The notes: a model not told the origin generated them from the sequence alone. A stretch of 64,000 bases of DNA from Streptomyces sp. Ru62 (GCF_002920615.1 NZ_PQSU01000007.1:186001-250000); one strand, 5' to 3'. Shown: positions 55,034 to 64,000, counted from the stretch's first letter. Made by a program: numbers and translations.

Positions 55034-56218
55034 ATGGAACGAGTGATCGACCTGACGGAGTTCGGCGACGCACTCCGCCGGGACCCGCACCCAGTCTACG
55101 CGCGGCTGCGCGAGCGGGGTCCCGTCCACCGGGTCCGGCTCGCCATGCCGGGCGGAGCCTGGGAGACCTGGCTGGTGGTGGGGTACGAGGAGGCGCGGGC
55201 CGCCCTCGCCGACCAACGGCTGGCGAAGGACAGCGCCAGGACGGGCTTCGTGCCCCTGGACGAGCAGCTCATCGGCAAGTACCTGCTCGTCGCCGACCCG
55301 CCGCAGCACACCCGTCTGCGGGGCCTGGTCGCACGCGCCTTCACCATGCGCAGGGTCGAGCGACTGCGCCCGAGGATCCAGCAGATCACCGACGAACTGC
55401 TCGACGACATGCTGCCGCGCGGCCGCGCCGACCTCATCGACTCCCTCGCCTACCCGCTGCCGATCACGGTCATCTGCGAGCTGCTCGGGGTGCCCGAGAT
55501 GGACCGCGCGGAGTTCCGGAAGACCTCCACCGAGGTCGTCGCGCCCACCGACGCGGACTCCGAACGCGCGGCGACCGTCCGCCTCGCCGAGTACCTCACC
55601 GAGCTGATCGAGGACAAGCGGTGCGCGGGCCCCACGGGCGATCTGCTCAGCGACCTGATCCGCACCACCGCCGAGGACGGCGACCGGCTCTCGATGGACG
55701 AGCTGCGAGGCATGGCCTACCTGCTCCTCATCGCCGGCCACGAGACCACGGTCAACCTCATCGGCAACGCCGTCCTCGCTCTGCTCACCCATCCCGCCCA
55801 ACTGGCGGCCCTGCGCGCCGACATGACCCTCCTCGACGGAGCGGTGGAGGAGACCCTGCGCTGGGAAGGCCCGGTCGAGAACGCGACGTACCGGTACGCC
55901 GCCGAGCCGCTGGAGATCGCGGGCACCAGCATCGGGCGGGGCGACGACGTGCTGATCGGCCTCACCGCCGCACAGCGCGACGGCGCCCGGTTCGCCGACC
56001 CCGACCGCTTCGACATCCGCCGTGACACCCGGGGCCACCTCGCCTTCGGCCACGGCATCCACTACTGCCTGGGCGCACCCCTGGCCCGTCTGGAGGCCGG
56101 CATCGCGCTCGGCACACTCCTGGACCGCGCTCCCGGCCTCACCCTGGACGGCGAGCCGGGGGAGTGGCTGCCCGGCATGCTCATGCGAGGCGTGAGAAGC
56201 CTGCCGGTCCGCTGGTGA
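55034..56218 (+). CDS. Cytochrome P450
   Basis: A 394-aa soluble class-I P450 monooxygenase. The oxygen-binding I-helix motif AGHETT, the K-helix E-x-x-R in EETLR, and the heme-thiolate loop FGHGIHYCLGAPLARLE (Cys345) are intact. It resembles the CYP107-type Streptomyces P450s that oxidise macrolides or xenobiotics. No ferredoxin or ferredoxin reductase gene is adjacent, so it relies on partners elsewhere. The ATG has GGGGGAG 3-4 nt upstream. No biosynthetic cluster surrounds it. Confidence 0.94.
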   Translation: MERVIDLTEFGDALRRDPHPVYARLRERGPVHRVRLAMPGGAWETWLVVGYEEARAALADQRLAKDSARTGFVPLDEQLIGKYLLVADPPQHTRLRGLVARAFTMRRVERLRPRIQQITDELLDDMLPRGRADLIDSLAYPLPITVICELLGVPEMDRAEFRKTSTEVVAPTDADSERAATVRLAEYLTELIEDKRCAGPTGDLLSDLIRTTAEDGDRLSMDELRGMAYLLLIAGHETTVNLIGNAVLALLTHPAQLAALRADMTLLDGAVEETLRWEGPVENATYRYAAEPLEIAGTSIGRGDDVLIGLTAAQRDGARFADPDRFDIRRDTRGHLAFGHGIHYCLGAPLARLEAGIALGTLLDRAPGLTLDGEPGEWLPGMLMRGVRSLPVRW

Positions 56219-56260
56219 CGGCGCGCGGCCGGACGCCACAGCCGCGGCAGGGCCGCGTTC

Positions 56261-56287
56261 CGGGTCGTCGGCATGGCCGACGACCCG
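56261..56287. terminator. Bidirectional terminator
   Basis: CGGGTCGTCGGC (56261-56272) and GCCGACGACCCG (56276-56287) make a perfect 12-bp stem with a 3-nt loop, between the P450 and the convergent dehydrogenase gene. Confidence 0.85.
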
Positions 56288-56435
56288 CGCGGCGGGCCGG
56301 CACCGGGCCGACGTACGACGTTCAGCCGCGCGGAGGCGGGGTCCGCGCCCCGGTCGCGGTGGCGCGCCCCTCGGGCACCACCGGGGAGCCGCGCCCCGCC
56401 GCCCTCGCCCGGACCCGGCGCCGTACCGACCAGCC

Positions 56436-57452
56436 CTACAGGGTCCCCGTTCCGCCCGGCACCTCGGCCAGTGCCACCGGGCGCCGCTCGCGGCGGGAAC
56501 GTTCGCAGGCCTCGGCGATACGCAGGGCCTGCAGTGCCTCGCGGCCGTCGCACGGGTTGGGCCGTTCGCCGCGCACCACCTCCACGAAGGCGTTCAGTTC
56601 GGCCTCGTAGGCGGGGCCGAACCGCTCCAGGAAACCCGCCCACGGCTTGTCCGCGGGCGGCGGACCGGTCGGCTCGGTGGAGGCGAGGGGCGTACGGTCG
56701 TCCAGGCCCACCACCACCGTGTCGCGCTCCCCGGCCAGCTCCATGCGGACGTCGTAGCCGGCGCCGTTCATCCGGGTCGCCGTAGCCGTGGCCAGGGTGC
56801 CGTCGTCCAGCGTGAGCAGCGCCGCGCCCGTGTCGACGTCCCCGGCCTCCCGGAACATCGCGGGGCCGCGGTCGGAGCCGGCGGCGTACACGTCGGTCAC
56901 CTCCCGGCCCGTCACCCAGCGCAGCACGTCGAAGTCGTGGATCAGCGTGTCCCGGAACAGCCCGCCGGACAGCGGCAGCCATTCCGCCGGCGGCGGGGCC
57001 TGGTCGCAGGTCAGGGCCCGTACGGTGTGCAGCCGGCCGAGCCGGCCCGCGCGGACCGCCTCCCGGGCGCCGGTGTAACCGGCGTCGAACCGCCGCTGGA
57101 AGCCCATCTGCAGCACCGTCCCGGCCGTCTCCACCTCGGCGAGCGCGTGCAGCGTGCCCGGCAGGTCCAGCGCGATGGGCTTCTCGCAGAAGACCGGCAG
57201 GCCCGAGCGGGCCGCCCGGCCGATGAGCTCGGCGTGGGCCGCCGTCGCCGTGGTGATCACCACCGCGTCCACGCCCCACCGGAAGATCTCGTCGACGCCC
57301 GGCGCCGCCGTCTCGCCCAGCCGGTGCGCCAGTGTCTGCGCCCGCGCCGGGTCCGTGTCCGTCAGGATCAGGGACCCGACCTCGCGGTGGCGGCTGAGCG
57401 TCCTCGCGTGAAGGGTGCCGATGCGGCCCGTACCGATGACCCCGATGCGCAT
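56436..57452 (-). CDS. Gfo/Idh/MocA-family dehydrogenase (inositol 2-dehydrogenase-like)
   Basis: A 338-aa NAD(P)-dependent sugar or polyol dehydrogenase. The N-terminal Rossmann motif is VIGTGRIGTLHARTL, the catalytic Lys is in CEKPIAL (about residue 92), and GGLFRDTLIHDFDVLRWVTG carries the active-site Asp/His typical of inositol dehydrogenases. It is divergent from a GntR regulator, across from a sugar ABC transporter, with the GntR box TGTCCGGACA near its promoter. The ATG at 57452 has no ribosome site but lies at the predicted start of transcription, so it may be leaderless. Confidence 0.88.
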   Translation of the reverse strand: MRIGVIGTGRIGTLHARTLSRHREVGSLILTDTDPARAQTLAHRLGETAAPGVDEIFRWGVDAVVITTATAAHAELIGRAARSGLPVFCEKPIALDLPGTLHALAEVETAGTVLQMGFQRRFDAGYTGAREAVRAGRLGRLHTVRALTCDQAPPPAEWLPLSGGLFRDTLIHDFDVLRWVTGREVTDVYAAGSDRGPAMFREAGDVDTGAALLTLDDGTLATATATRMNGAGYDVRMELAGERDTVVVGLDDRTPLASTEPTGPPPADKPWAGFLERFGPAYEAELNAFVEVVRGERPNPCDGREALQALRIAEACERSRRERRPVALAEVPGGTGTL

Positions 57453-57459
57453 GGAAACA

Positions 57460-57488
57460 AAGTGAGGGCCGACCCCGTGCGCTGTCAA
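57460..57488 (-). promoter_or_regulatory. Promoter of the dehydrogenase gene
   Basis: On the minus strand TTGACA (57488-57483) is followed after 17 bp by TCACTT (57465-57460). The predicted start is at or next to the ATG. Confidence 0.4.
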
Positions 57489-57494
57489 TGCGTA

Positions 57495-57504
57495 TGTCCG
57501 GACA
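57495..57504. promoter_or_regulatory. GntR box 1
   Basis: TGTCCGGACA, a perfect 10-bp palindrome between the dehydrogenase and gntR genes. It is 7 bp upstream of the dehydrogenase -35. The same decamer recurs before the ABC operon. Confidence 0.6.
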
Positions 57505-57555
57505 ACCGGACTACACGACTTCCCGTCAACCGGGCACAGGGTTACGCTCGGGCCC

Positions 57556-58320
57556 GTGCCGAAACCAGATGTGGACCCGACCGTGTCGCTCGACCTCCGT
57601 GTGGACCGTAGCTCCCCGGTGCCGCTGTACTTCCAGCTCTCCCAGCAGCTTGAGGCCGCCATCGAGCACGGCAGCCTCACCCCGGGCAGCCTGCTGGGCA
57701 ACGAGATCGAGCTGGCCGCGCGGCTCGGGCTGTCCCGGCCGACCGTCCGCCAGGCCATCCAGTCGCTCGTCGACAAGGGCCTCCTCGTGCGGCGCCGGGG
57801 TGTGGGCACCCAGGTCGTGCACAGCCAGGTCAAGCGCCCGCTGGAACTGAGCAGCCTCTACGACGACCTGGAGGCGGCCGGCCAGCGCCCCGCGACGAAG
57901 GTGCTGGTCAACACGGTCGTCCCGGCCTCCGCCGCGGTCGCCGCCGCGCTCGGCGTCGCGGAGGGCGGTGACGTGCACCGCATCGAGCGGCTGCGCCTCG
58001 CGCACGGCGAGCCGATGGCGTACCTGATCAACCACCTGCCGCCCGGCCTGCTCGACCTGGACACGGACCAGCTGGAGGCCACCGGCCTGTACCGGCTGAT
58101 GCGCGCCGCCGGGATCACCCTGCACAGCGCCCGCCAGTCCATCGGTGCCCGCGGCGCGACGGCCACCGAGGCCGAGCGGCTCGGCGAGGCCGAGGGCGCC
58201 CCGCTGCTCACCATGCAGCGCACCACCTTCGACGACACCGGCCGCGCGGTGGAGTTCGGCGACCACACCTACCGCCCGAGCCGCTACTCCTTCGAGTTCC
58301 AGCTCCTCGTGCGCCCCTGA
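57556..58320 (+). CDS. GntR-family (HutC/UTRA) transcriptional regulator
   Basis: A 254-aa regulator: N-terminal winged helix (PLYFQLSQQLEAAIEHG, EIELAARLGLSRPTVRQAIQ, about residues 22-90) and a C-terminal UTRA effector domain (about 110-250, ending VEFGDHTYRPSRYSFEF). It probably represses the divergent dehydrogenase and the downstream ABC operon and is released by a sugar or sugar phosphate. The GTG at 57556 is about 8 nt after TACGCT (57543-57548), suggesting a leaderless transcript. Confidence 0.9.
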   Translation: MPKPDVDPTVSLDLRVDRSSPVPLYFQLSQQLEAAIEHGSLTPGSLLGNEIELAARLGLSRPTVRQAIQSLVDKGLLVRRRGVGTQVVHSQVKRPLELSSLYDDLEAAGQRPATKVLVNTVVPASAAVAAALGVAEGGDVHRIERLRLAHGEPMAYLINHLPPGLLDLDTDQLEATGLYRLMRAAGITLHSARQSIGARGATATEAERLGEAEGAPLLTMQRTTFDDTGRAVEFGDHTYRPSRYSFEFQLLVRP

Positions 58321-58336
58321 GCGGCCGACCGCCTTC

Positions 58337-58360
58337 GTCGCAATGTCCGGACAATGCGAC
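58337..58360. promoter_or_regulatory. GntR box 2, extended palindrome
   Basis: TGTCCGGACA (58344-58353) is flanked by GTCGCA and TGCGAC, forming a 24-bp palindrome with one mismatched pair. It lies about 125 bp before the ABC operon. I did not find a convincing promoter between it and the gene; a weak GATACT is at 58404-58409. Confidence 0.7.
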
Positions 58361-58483
58361 CCGTGCGGGCTCCCCGGTCATGTCATGGGTGTTCCCCGTG
58401 TTCGATACTGGAGTGTTTGGGGCCGCTGATGCGATCGACGGCCCCTTGCGTCTGTACGAACACGGCAAGAAGGGCACGGCCTC

Positions 58484-59488
58484 GTGGCACGGTTTCGGAC
58501 CTGGGTAGGCATAGCGCTGGCGGGGGCACTCTCCGTGTCCCTGGCGGGATGCAGCAGCACCGGAGGCAAACGGGCGGAGGACGCCCGCAAGGCCGCCGCC
58601 GCCCAGGGCAGGGCGGCGGTGAACACTCCGCGCTGGACCTTCGCGATGATCACCCACTCGGGGGACGGCGACACCTTCTGGGACATCGTGCAGAGCGGCG
58701 CGAAGCAGGCCGCCGTCAAGGACAACATCAACTTCCTCTACTCGCACGACGACGAGGCCCAGCAGCAGGCCCAGCTCGTGGACGCGGCCGTGGACAAGAA
58801 GGTCGACGGCATCATCGTCACCCTCGCCAAGCCGGACGCCATGAAGGCCGCCGTGGCCCGTGCCGAGAAGGCCGGCATCCCGGTGATCACCGTGAACTCC
58901 GGCTCGGAGGAGTCCAAGGCCTTCGGCGCCCTCACCCACATCGGCCAGGACGAGACCGTCGCCGGCGAGGCCGTCGGCGACGAGCTGAACGCGCGCGGGA
59001 AGAAGAAGGCCCTGTGCGTGCTGCACGAGCAGGGCAACGTCGGGCACGAGCAGCGCTGCGACGGCGTCGCCAAGACCTTCCGCGGCACGCTGCGCAAGCT
59101 CTACGTCAACGGCACCAACATGCCCGACGTGCAGTCCGCGATCGAGGCCAAGCTCCAGGCCGACAAGTCCATCGACTCCGTCGTCACCCTCGGCGCGCCC
59201 TACGCCGACACCGCCGTGAAGGCGCGGACGGACGCGGGCAGCAAGGCCGAGATCGACACCTTCGACCTCAACGCCAAGGTGGCGGCCTCGCTGAAGAACG
59301 GCACCCTCGGCTTCGCCGTGGACCAGCAGCCGTACCTCCAGGGCTACCAGGCGGTCGACCTGCTGTGGCTGTACAAGTACAACGGCGACGTGCTCGGCGG
59401 CGGCCGTCCGGTGCTGACCGGCCCGCAGATCATCACCAAGGACCAGGCGTCCGCCCTCGCGGAGTACACCGAGCGGGGCACCCGATGA
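58484..59488 (+). CDS. Sugar ABC transporter substrate-binding lipoprotein
   Basis: A 334-aa periplasmic-binding-protein-like lipoprotein (RbsB/type I). The signal ends in the lipobox SLAGCSS (Cys23). The mature part has the ribose-binding pattern: [49 protein letters not shown], and a C-terminal [18 protein letters not shown]. It would deliver a monosaccharide or polyol, perhaps inositol given the dehydrogenase nearby. GTG start, with AAGAAGGG about 11 nt upstream. Overlaps the permease gene by ATGA. Confidence 0.92.
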   Translation: MARFRTWVGIALAGALSVSLAGCSSTGGKRAEDARKAAAAQGRAAVNTPRWTFAMITHSGDGDTFWDIVQSGAKQAAVKDNINFLYSHDDEAQQQAQLVDAAVDKKVDGIIVTLAKPDAMKAAVARAEKAGIPVITVNSGSEESKAFGALTHIGQDETVAGEAVGDELNARGKKKALCVLHEQGNVGHEQRCDGVAKTFRGTLRKLYVNGTNMPDVQSAIEAKLQADKSIDSVVTLGAPYADTAVKARTDAGSKAEIDTFDLNAKVAASLKNGTLGFAVDQQPYLQGYQAVDLLWLYKYNGDVLGGGRPVLTGPQIITKDQASALAEYTERGTR

Positions 59489-60528
59489 GCGCGGTCACGG
59501 ACGAGAAACTGCTCGACGAAAGGATTTTGCAGACCTCCCCGCTGCGGAAGCTGCTGGCCCGCCCGGAACTGGGCTCGGTCGTCGGCGCCCTCGCCGTCTT
59601 CGTCTTCTTCGCGTTCGCCGCCGACGGCTTCCTGCGCGCCACCAGTCTCAGCACGGTCCTGTACGCCTCCTCGACCATCGGGATCATGGCCGTCCCCGTG
59701 GCCCTGCTGATGATCGGCGGCGAGTTCGACCTCTCGGCAGGCGTCCTGGTGACGTCGTCCGCGCTGGTCTCCTCGATGTTCAGCTACCAGATGACGGCGA
59801 ACACCTGGGTCGGCGTGGGCGTGTCCCTGCTGGTCACGCTGGCCATCGGCGCCTTCAACGGCTTCATGCTCACCCGCACCAAACTGCCCAGCTTCATCAT
59901 CACGCTCGGCACCTTCCTGATGCTGACCGGCATGAACCTCGGCTTCACCAAGCTGATCGACGGCACGGTCTCCACCAAGACCATCGCCGACATGGAGGGC
60001 TTCACCAGCGCCCACGCCGTCTTCGCCTCGACGATCGGCGTCGGCGGCGTCGAGGTCAAGGTCACCATCCTGTGGTGGCTGGGCCTGGTCGCCCTCGCCT
60101 CCTGGATCCTGCTGCGCACCCGCACCGGCAACTGGATCTTCGCCGTCGGCGGCAACGAGGACGCGGCCCGCGCGGTCGGCGTCCCGGTCGCCCGGACCAA
60201 GATCGGCCTCTACATGGGCGTCGCGTTCGGTGCCTGGATCTCCGGCCAGCACCTGCTCTTCTCCTTCGACGCCGTCCAGTCCGGCGAGGGCGTCGGCAAC
60301 GAGCTGATCTACATCATCGCGGCCGTCATCGGCGGCTGTCTGATCACCGGCGGTCACGGCAGCGCGGTCGGCTCGGCCGTCGGCGCGCTCCTGTTCGGCA
60401 TGACCAGCAAGGGCATCGTCTTCGCCGAGTGGAACCCCGACTGGTTCAAGTTCTTCCTCGGAGCGATGCTGCTCCTCGCGACCCTGCTCAACGCCTGGGT
60501 CCGCAAGCGCGCGGAGGCCACCGCATGA
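59485..60528 (+). CDS. Sugar ABC transporter permease
   Basis: A 347-aa RbsC-type (BPD_transp_2) permease with about 8-10 membrane helices. Motifs are the helix stretch [36 protein letters not shown], and the cytoplasmic loop [19 protein letters not shown] that contacts the ATPase. Start and stop overlap its neighbours by 4 bp on both sides, so the three transporter genes are translationally coupled. Confidence 0.93.
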   Translation: MSAVTDEKLLDERILQTSPLRKLLARPELGSVVGALAVFVFFAFAADGFLRATSLSTVLYASSTIGIMAVPVALLMIGGEFDLSAGVLVTSSALVSSMFSYQMTANTWVGVGVSLLVTLAIGAFNGFMLTRTKLPSFIITLGTFLMLTGMNLGFTKLIDGTVSTKTIADMEGFTSAHAVFASTIGVGGVEVKVTILWWLGLVALASWILLRTRTGNWIFAVGGNEDAARAVGVPVARTKIGLYMGVAFGAWISGQHLLFSFDAVQSGEGVGNELIYIIAAVIGGCLITGGHGSAVGSAVGALLFGMTSKGIVFAEWNPDWFKFFLGAMLLLATLLNAWVRKRAEATA

Positions 60529-61295
60529 CACTCGTCGAGCTGACCGACGTCAGCAAGCACTACGGCACCGTCCGCGCCCTCGAAGGGGTCTCGCTGGAGG
60601 TCCACGCGGGTGAGATCACCTGCGTCCTCGGCGACAACGGCGCGGGCAAGTCCACCCTGATCAAGATCGTCGCGGGCCTGCACCAGCACGACGGCGGCAC
60701 CCTGCGCGTCGAGGGCGAGGAGACGACCCTCTCCTCCCCGCGCGAGGCCCTGGACCGGGGCATCGCCACGGTCTACCAGGACCTGGCCGTCGTCCCCCTC
60801 ATGCCGGTCTGGCGCAACTTCTTCCTCGGCTCCGAGCCCCGCAAGGGCGCCGGCCCCTTCAAGCGCCTGGACACCGACTTCATGCGCCGCACCACCCGCG
60901 AGGCACTGCTCCGCATGGGCATCGACCTCCGGGACGTCGACCAGCCCATCGGCACGCTGTCGGGCGGCGAGCGCCAGTGCGTCGCCATCGCGAGGGCGGT
61001 CCACTTCGGCGCGAAGGTGCTGGTCCTGGACGAGCCGACGGCGGCACTGGGAGTCAAGCAGTCCGGTGTGGTCCTGAAATATGTGGCGGCGGCACGGGAC
61101 GAGGGCCTGGGTGTTGTCTTGATCACCCACAACCCGCACCACGCCTACTTGGTGGGCGACCGTTTCGTGTTGTTGAGACGCGGCACCATGGTGGGCCACT
61201 ACACACGGAACGACATCACGCTCGACGAGTTGACCCAGCAGATGGCCGGGGGATCCGACCTCGACGCTCTCCGCCATGAACTGCGACGGAGTTGA
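60525..61295 (+). CDS. Sugar ABC transporter ATPase
   Basis: A 256-aa ATPase with a single nucleotide-binding domain: Walker [11 protein letters not shown]-loop VYQDLAVVP, signature LSGGERQ, Walker B VLVLDEPT and switch His in ITHNP. Classical RbsA-type proteins have two fused domains of about 500 aa; this one has one, the form seen in many actinobacterial FrcA-like systems, and it probably works as a homodimer. Last gene of the transporter operon; a hairpin follows at 61330-61362. Confidence 0.93.
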   Translation: MTLVELTDVSKHYGTVRALEGVSLEVHAGEITCVLGDNGAGKSTLIKIVAGLHQHDGGTLRVEGEETTLSSPREALDRGIATVYQDLAVVPLMPVWRNFFLGSEPRKGAGPFKRLDTDFMRRTTREALLRMGIDLRDVDQPIGTLSGGERQCVAIARAVHFGAKVLVLDEPTAALGVKQSGVVLKYVAAARDEGLGVVLITHNPHHAYLVGDRFVLLRRGTMVGHYTRNDITLDELTQQMAGGSDLDALRHELRRS

Positions 61296-61329
61296 GGGGC
61301 GCGGGACCGTGCCGATGTGCGGCTCCGCC

Positions 61330-61362
61330 GCGTGGGTGCGGCACACCACGACGCACCCGCGC
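61330..61362 (+). terminator. Terminator of the sugar ABC operon
   Basis: GCGTGGGTGCG (61330-61340) pairs with CGCACCCGCGC (61352-61362) with one T-G position and an 11-nt loop, 34 nt past the ATPase stop. Confidence 0.65.
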
Positions 61363-61436
61363 CCGGCGCCGGACGCGCACCCCGTCCTCCGGCCCCGCGC
61401 GGCACCCGGCGTGAGCGTGCGGCACAATCGAGCCCG

Positions 61437-62582
61437 ATGAGCACCTACCGCGACCTCACCGCCCCCATCGGTTCCCGCCGAGCCCCCGTCCTGCGCACCG
61501 TGGGCACACGCGAGCGCCGGTCACACCTGACCGCGCCCCGTGTCCCCACCGTCGGCATCGACATCGGCGGCACCAAGGTCATGGCGGGCGTCGTGGACGC
61601 CGACGGCAACATCCTGGAGAAGCTCCGCACGGAGACCCCGGACAAGTCCAAGAGCCCCAAGGTCGTCGAGGACACCATCGTCGAGCTGGTGCTGGACCTG
61701 TCCGACCGGCACGACGTGCACGCGGTCGGCATCGGCGCCGCCGGCTGGGTCGACGCCGACCGCAACCGCGTCCTGTTCGCCCCCCACCTGTCCTGGCGCA
61801 ACGAACCGCTGCGCGACCGCCTCGCCAGCCGGCTCTCCGTACCGGTCCTGGTGGACAACGACGCCAACACGGCCGCCTGGGCGGAGTGGCGCTTCGGCGC
61901 CGGCCGCGGCGAGGACCACCTGGTCATGATCACGCTCGGCACCGGCATCGGCGGCGCCATCCTGGAGGACGGCCAGGTCAAGCGGGGCAAGTTCGGCGTC
62001 GCCGGCGAGTTCGGCCACATGCAGGTCGTTCCCGGCGGACACCGCTGCCCGTGCGGCAACCGCGGCTGCTGGGAGCAGTACAGCTCCGGCAACGCGCTGG
62101 TCCGCGAGGCGCGCGAGCTAGCCGCCGCCGACTCGCCGGTCGCCTACGGCATCATCGAGCACGTCAAGGGCAACATCGGCGACATCACCGGCCCGATGAT
62201 CACCGAGCTGGCCCGCGAGGGCGACGCGATGTGCGTGGAGCTGCTCCAGGACATCGGCCAGTGGCTCGGCGTCGGCATCGCCAACCTCGCCGCCGCCCTC
62301 GACCCGTCCTGCTTCGTGATCGGCGGTGGCGTCTCGGCCGCCGACGACCTGCTCATCGGTCCGGCCCGGGACGCCTTCAAGCGGCACCTCACCGGCCGCG
62401 GCTACCGCCCCGAGGCCCGCATCACCCGCGCCCAGCTCGGCCCCGAGGCGGGCATGGTGGGCGCCGCCGACCTGGCCCGGCTGGTCGCCCGCCGGTTCCG
62501 CCGGGCCAAGCGGCGCCGGGTGGAGCGGTACGAGCGCTACGAGCGGTACACCCAGGCGCGCCGCGACCGGGACACCGCATGA
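61437..62582 (+). CDS. ROK-family sugar kinase (glucokinase-like)
   Basis: A 381-aa ROK kinase without an N-terminal HTH, so an enzyme rather than a repressor. ATP motif TVGIDIGGTKV, catalytic Asp in VLVDNDANTAAWAEWRFG, ROK signature GEFGHMQVVPGGHRCPCGNRGC-type zinc site (split: GEFGHMQ then CPCGNRGCWEQ) and FVIGGGVS. It would phosphorylate the sugar brought in by the ABC system upstream, although it has its own start: a CACAAT box (61423-61428) about 8 nt before the ATG suggests leaderless translation. The basic C-terminal tail (AKRRRVERYERYERY) is unusual. Confidence 0.9.
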   Translation: MSTYRDLTAPIGSRRAPVLRTVGTRERRSHLTAPRVPTVGIDIGGTKVMAGVVDADGNILEKLRTETPDKSKSPKVVEDTIVELVLDLSDRHDVHAVGIGAAGWVDADRNRVLFAPHLSWRNEPLRDRLASRLSVPVLVDNDANTAAWAEWRFGAGRGEDHLVMITLGTGIGGAILEDGQVKRGKFGVAGEFGHMQVVPGGHRCPCGNRGCWEQYSSGNALVREARELAAADSPVAYGIIEHVKGNIGDITGPMITELAREGDAMCVELLQDIGQWLGVGIANLAAALDPSCFVIGGGVSAADDLLIGPARDAFKRHLTGRGYRPEARITRAQLGPEAGMVGAADLARLVARRFRRAKRRRVERYERYERYTQARRDRDTA

Positions 62583-63160
62583 CACCGTCGCTGCCCCACC
62601 AGGGCGGCCCGCCGGACGAGCCACAGCGGCCCGCCGAGGACCCGCGCCACAAGGCCAGGCGCCGGGCGCTCACCCTGCTGATCATCGTCCTCCTCATCGG
62701 CGTCCCGGCCGGCTACCTGGTGATCTCCGCGAACCAGAGCCGCGACAGCGGCAAGGACAAGGAGGCGAAGTACTCGGCGACCGGTCTCACCCCGGGGTGG
62801 CCGTCGAAGGTGCAGCGCCGTCTCTACCAGGTGACCGTGCCGCACCCCGCCGACGACGTCGCCTACTACGAGACGAACAACTGGAAGACCAGCCGCCTCT
62901 ACGTGCAGTTCCGCACCAACCCCGCCGGTCTGGACAGCTTCCTTGAGGCCATGGGCGTGCGCCGGGACCAGCTGAAGAAGGACGACATCGCCATCGGCGA
63001 ACGCGACCGCAAGGTCAGCGGCTGGACCTTCGGCGGCAGCGGCCCCTGGTGGGGCCTCACCCACGAGCAGAAGAACCCGGCGCCGACCCAGGACGTGGTC
63101 GTCAACCTGTCCGACCCGGAGTATCCGATGGTGTTCGTGGTCTCCCGCACGGTCCCGTAG
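62579..63160 (+). CDS. Single-pass membrane protein of unknown function
   Basis: A 193-aa protein that overlaps the ROK kinase stop by ATGA, so it is coupled to it. It has a proline-rich cytoplasmic start, one membrane helix (ALTLLIIVLLIGVPAGYLVIS, about residues 30-50) and an external domain of about 140 residues (YYETNNWKTSRLYVQFRTN, SGWTFGGSGPWWGL, VVVNLSDPEYPMVFVV). The external domain recalls the sugar-independent proteins of unknown function attached to Streptomyces kinase genes; I know no named family for it. Confidence 0.8.
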   Translation: MTPSLPHQGGPPDEPQRPAEDPRHKARRRALTLLIIVLLIGVPAGYLVISANQSRDSGKDKEAKYSATGLTPGWPSKVQRRLYQVTVPHPADDVAYYETNNWKTSRLYVQFRTNPAGLDSFLEAMGVRRDQLKKDDIAIGERDRKVSGWTFGGSGPWWGLTHEQKNPAPTQDVVVNLSDPEYPMVFVVSRTVP

Positions 63161-63256
63161 CGACGGCCGGCACCCGCCTCCGGAGCCGATTGTCAGACCC
63201 CGCCCGTAGAGTCGAAGACGTCTGATCCGACACACGGGCGGGAGGTGGCAGGACGT

Positions 63257-64000
63257 ATGAGCGGCACGGCTGCGGTGGCCGAGCGAGCGGGGGGTCCCCG
63301 GGACACGGGGACCGGGCACCCGGTGCCGGCGCGCCTCGCGTCCGTCTACCTGCCCGCGCCCCTGCCGCGCCAGGGCCGCCTCGCCTTCTGGGACCCCGCC
63401 GGCGACCCGCTGCCCACCGCGAGCGGGGGTGACCCCGAGGAGCTGACGGTCGTGCGGCGGCACGGCGCCGGTGTGCGCCGCCGGCAGGTCCCCGCGCTGA
63501 CCCTGCCCCTCGCCGAGGCCCTGCCGCTGCTGGTCGACGCCCGGCGCGACCCGGCCGCCCACCCGGCCACCGCCTGCTGGGGCGCGGCCGCCCTGCACGC
63601 GCTGCGGCTCGTCGCCCGCGGCCGGCTGCTGCCGGGCCTCACCCCGGCGGGCCACGACGCCTGGCGGGCCGGCCCGCTGGAACCCGACGACATCGCCCAC
63701 CTGCGCGCCATCGCCGCGGCCCTGCCCCCGGAGGGCCACGCCGTTCCCCTCCCCGGCCCGGGCGCCCTCCGGCTGCCCGAGCCCGAGGCCCTCATCCGCT
63801 CCTTCCTGGACGCGGTCGCCGACACCCTGCCGCGCACCCCCGCCGCCCCGTACACCGCCGGCCGGCCCTTCGCCGCCCGTGAACCCCAGACCCTGCCCGC
63901 GGCGCACGAGTGGGCGGCCGAGGTCGCCGCCGGGATGGACGCGGGCGTCCGCGTCTCGCTCCGCCTGGACCTCTCCGCCTACGACGTCTTCGACGCCGGC
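63257..64000 (+). CDS. N-terminal part of a probable SNF2/DEAD-box helicase (cut by window edge)
   Basis: An uninterrupted frame from ATG 63257 to the right edge, 248 codons. The N-terminus (VPARLASVYLPAPLPRQGRLAFWDPAG) and the helical region with AAALHALRLVARGRLLPGL and EPEALIRSFLDAVADTLPR resemble the N-terminal segment of large actinobacterial SNF2-type helicases with a helicase-associated domain. The ATPase motifs would lie beyond the window, so the call rests on the N-terminus only. GGGAGG stands about 11 nt before the ATG. Confidence 0.6.
   Translation, partial: MSGTAAVAERAGGPRDTGTGHPVPARLASVYLPAPLPRQGRLAFWDPAGDPLPTASGGDPEELTVVRRHGAGVRRRQVPALTLPLAEALPLLVDARRDPAAHPATACWGAAALHALRLVARGRLLPGLTPAGHDAWRAGPLEPDDIAHLRAIAAALPPEGHAVPLPGPGALRLPEPEALIRSFLDAVADTLPRTPAAPYTAGRPFAAREPQTLPAAHEWAAEVAAGMDAGVRVSLRLDLSAYDVFDAG

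Overview
The window is very GC-rich, with strong third-position GC bias, many GTG starts, 4-bp ATGA/GTGA overlaps between cistrons and several apparently leaderless genes. Together with the gene content (two-gene DesK/NarL-type signalling, DUF4232 lipoprotein, TIGR04222 protein, IucA/IucC synthetases, RNase Sa-type RNase, ROK kinase) this points to a Streptomyces chromosome. The gene order resembles, from memory, the purine/glyoxylate region of S. coelicolor; I could not check this by alignment. No rRNA, tRNA, IS element, prophage or CRISPR array was seen.

Layout. (1) 0.2-4.4 kb: a GAF/LuxR regulator divergent from two translationally coupled acyl-CoA synthetases. (2) 4.6-13.9 kb: glyoxylate carboligase (gcl), a clade-3 catalase, and the hyi-glxR operon (hydroxypyruvate isomerase, tartronate semialdehyde reductase), mixed with small hypotheticals and a decayed gene. 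(3) 14.0-20.5 kb: uric acid catabolism, with OHCU decarboxylase, HIU hydrolase, uricase, NCS2 permease, 8-oxoguanine deaminase and a second NCS2 permease. (4) 20.5-38.4 kb: accessory and housekeeping genes: exonuclease, MFS/HxlR, thioesterase, secreted protease, aminotransferase/HxlR, VWA operon, an unrecognised 513-aa protein with a Nudix partner, two divergent NIS siderophore synthetases and a HipA-like kinase. (5) 38.4-45.8 kb: malate synthase, a MobA-like nucleotidyltransferase, an IclR regulator (AllR), allantoinase and allantoicase. (6) 46-56 kb: AIM24-like and DHFR-like proteins, a broken EamA transporter, an MFS-Ig-like fusion, a secreted RNase, a two-component system, a DinB protein and a P450. 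(7) 56.4-64 kb: a Gfo/Idh dehydrogenase, GntR regulator, sugar ABC transporter, ROK kinase, a membrane protein and the start of a probable SNF2-type helicase.

How it works together. Uric acid is imported and oxidised to allantoin (uricase, HIU hydrolase, OHCU decarboxylase), with catalase available for the H2O2. Allantoinase and allantoicase release urea and ureidoglycolate, whose glyoxylate is consumed either by malate synthase or by the Gcl/Hyi/GlxR glycerate route. These genes are scattered over about 40 kb but are tied together by promoter elements I found by eye. Four promoters (gcl, hyi-glxR, malate synthase, allantoinase) carry two copies of a 15-bp element TTC(C/T)-N7-GGAA whose centres are exactly 21 bp apart. 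A second element, TCAACA-N3-TGTTGA or a variant, overlaps the -35 box of the uricase operon, catalase and malate synthase promoters and lies upstream of allantoinase. The IclR protein encoded beside allantoinase is the natural candidate for the first element; the factor for the second is unknown.

Other regulatory signals: a 16-bp palindrome between the LuxR regulator and the acyl-CoA synthetases, paired TTGG-N5-CCAA boxes between the aminotransferase and HxlR genes, and TGTCCGGACA boxes flanking the GntR gene.
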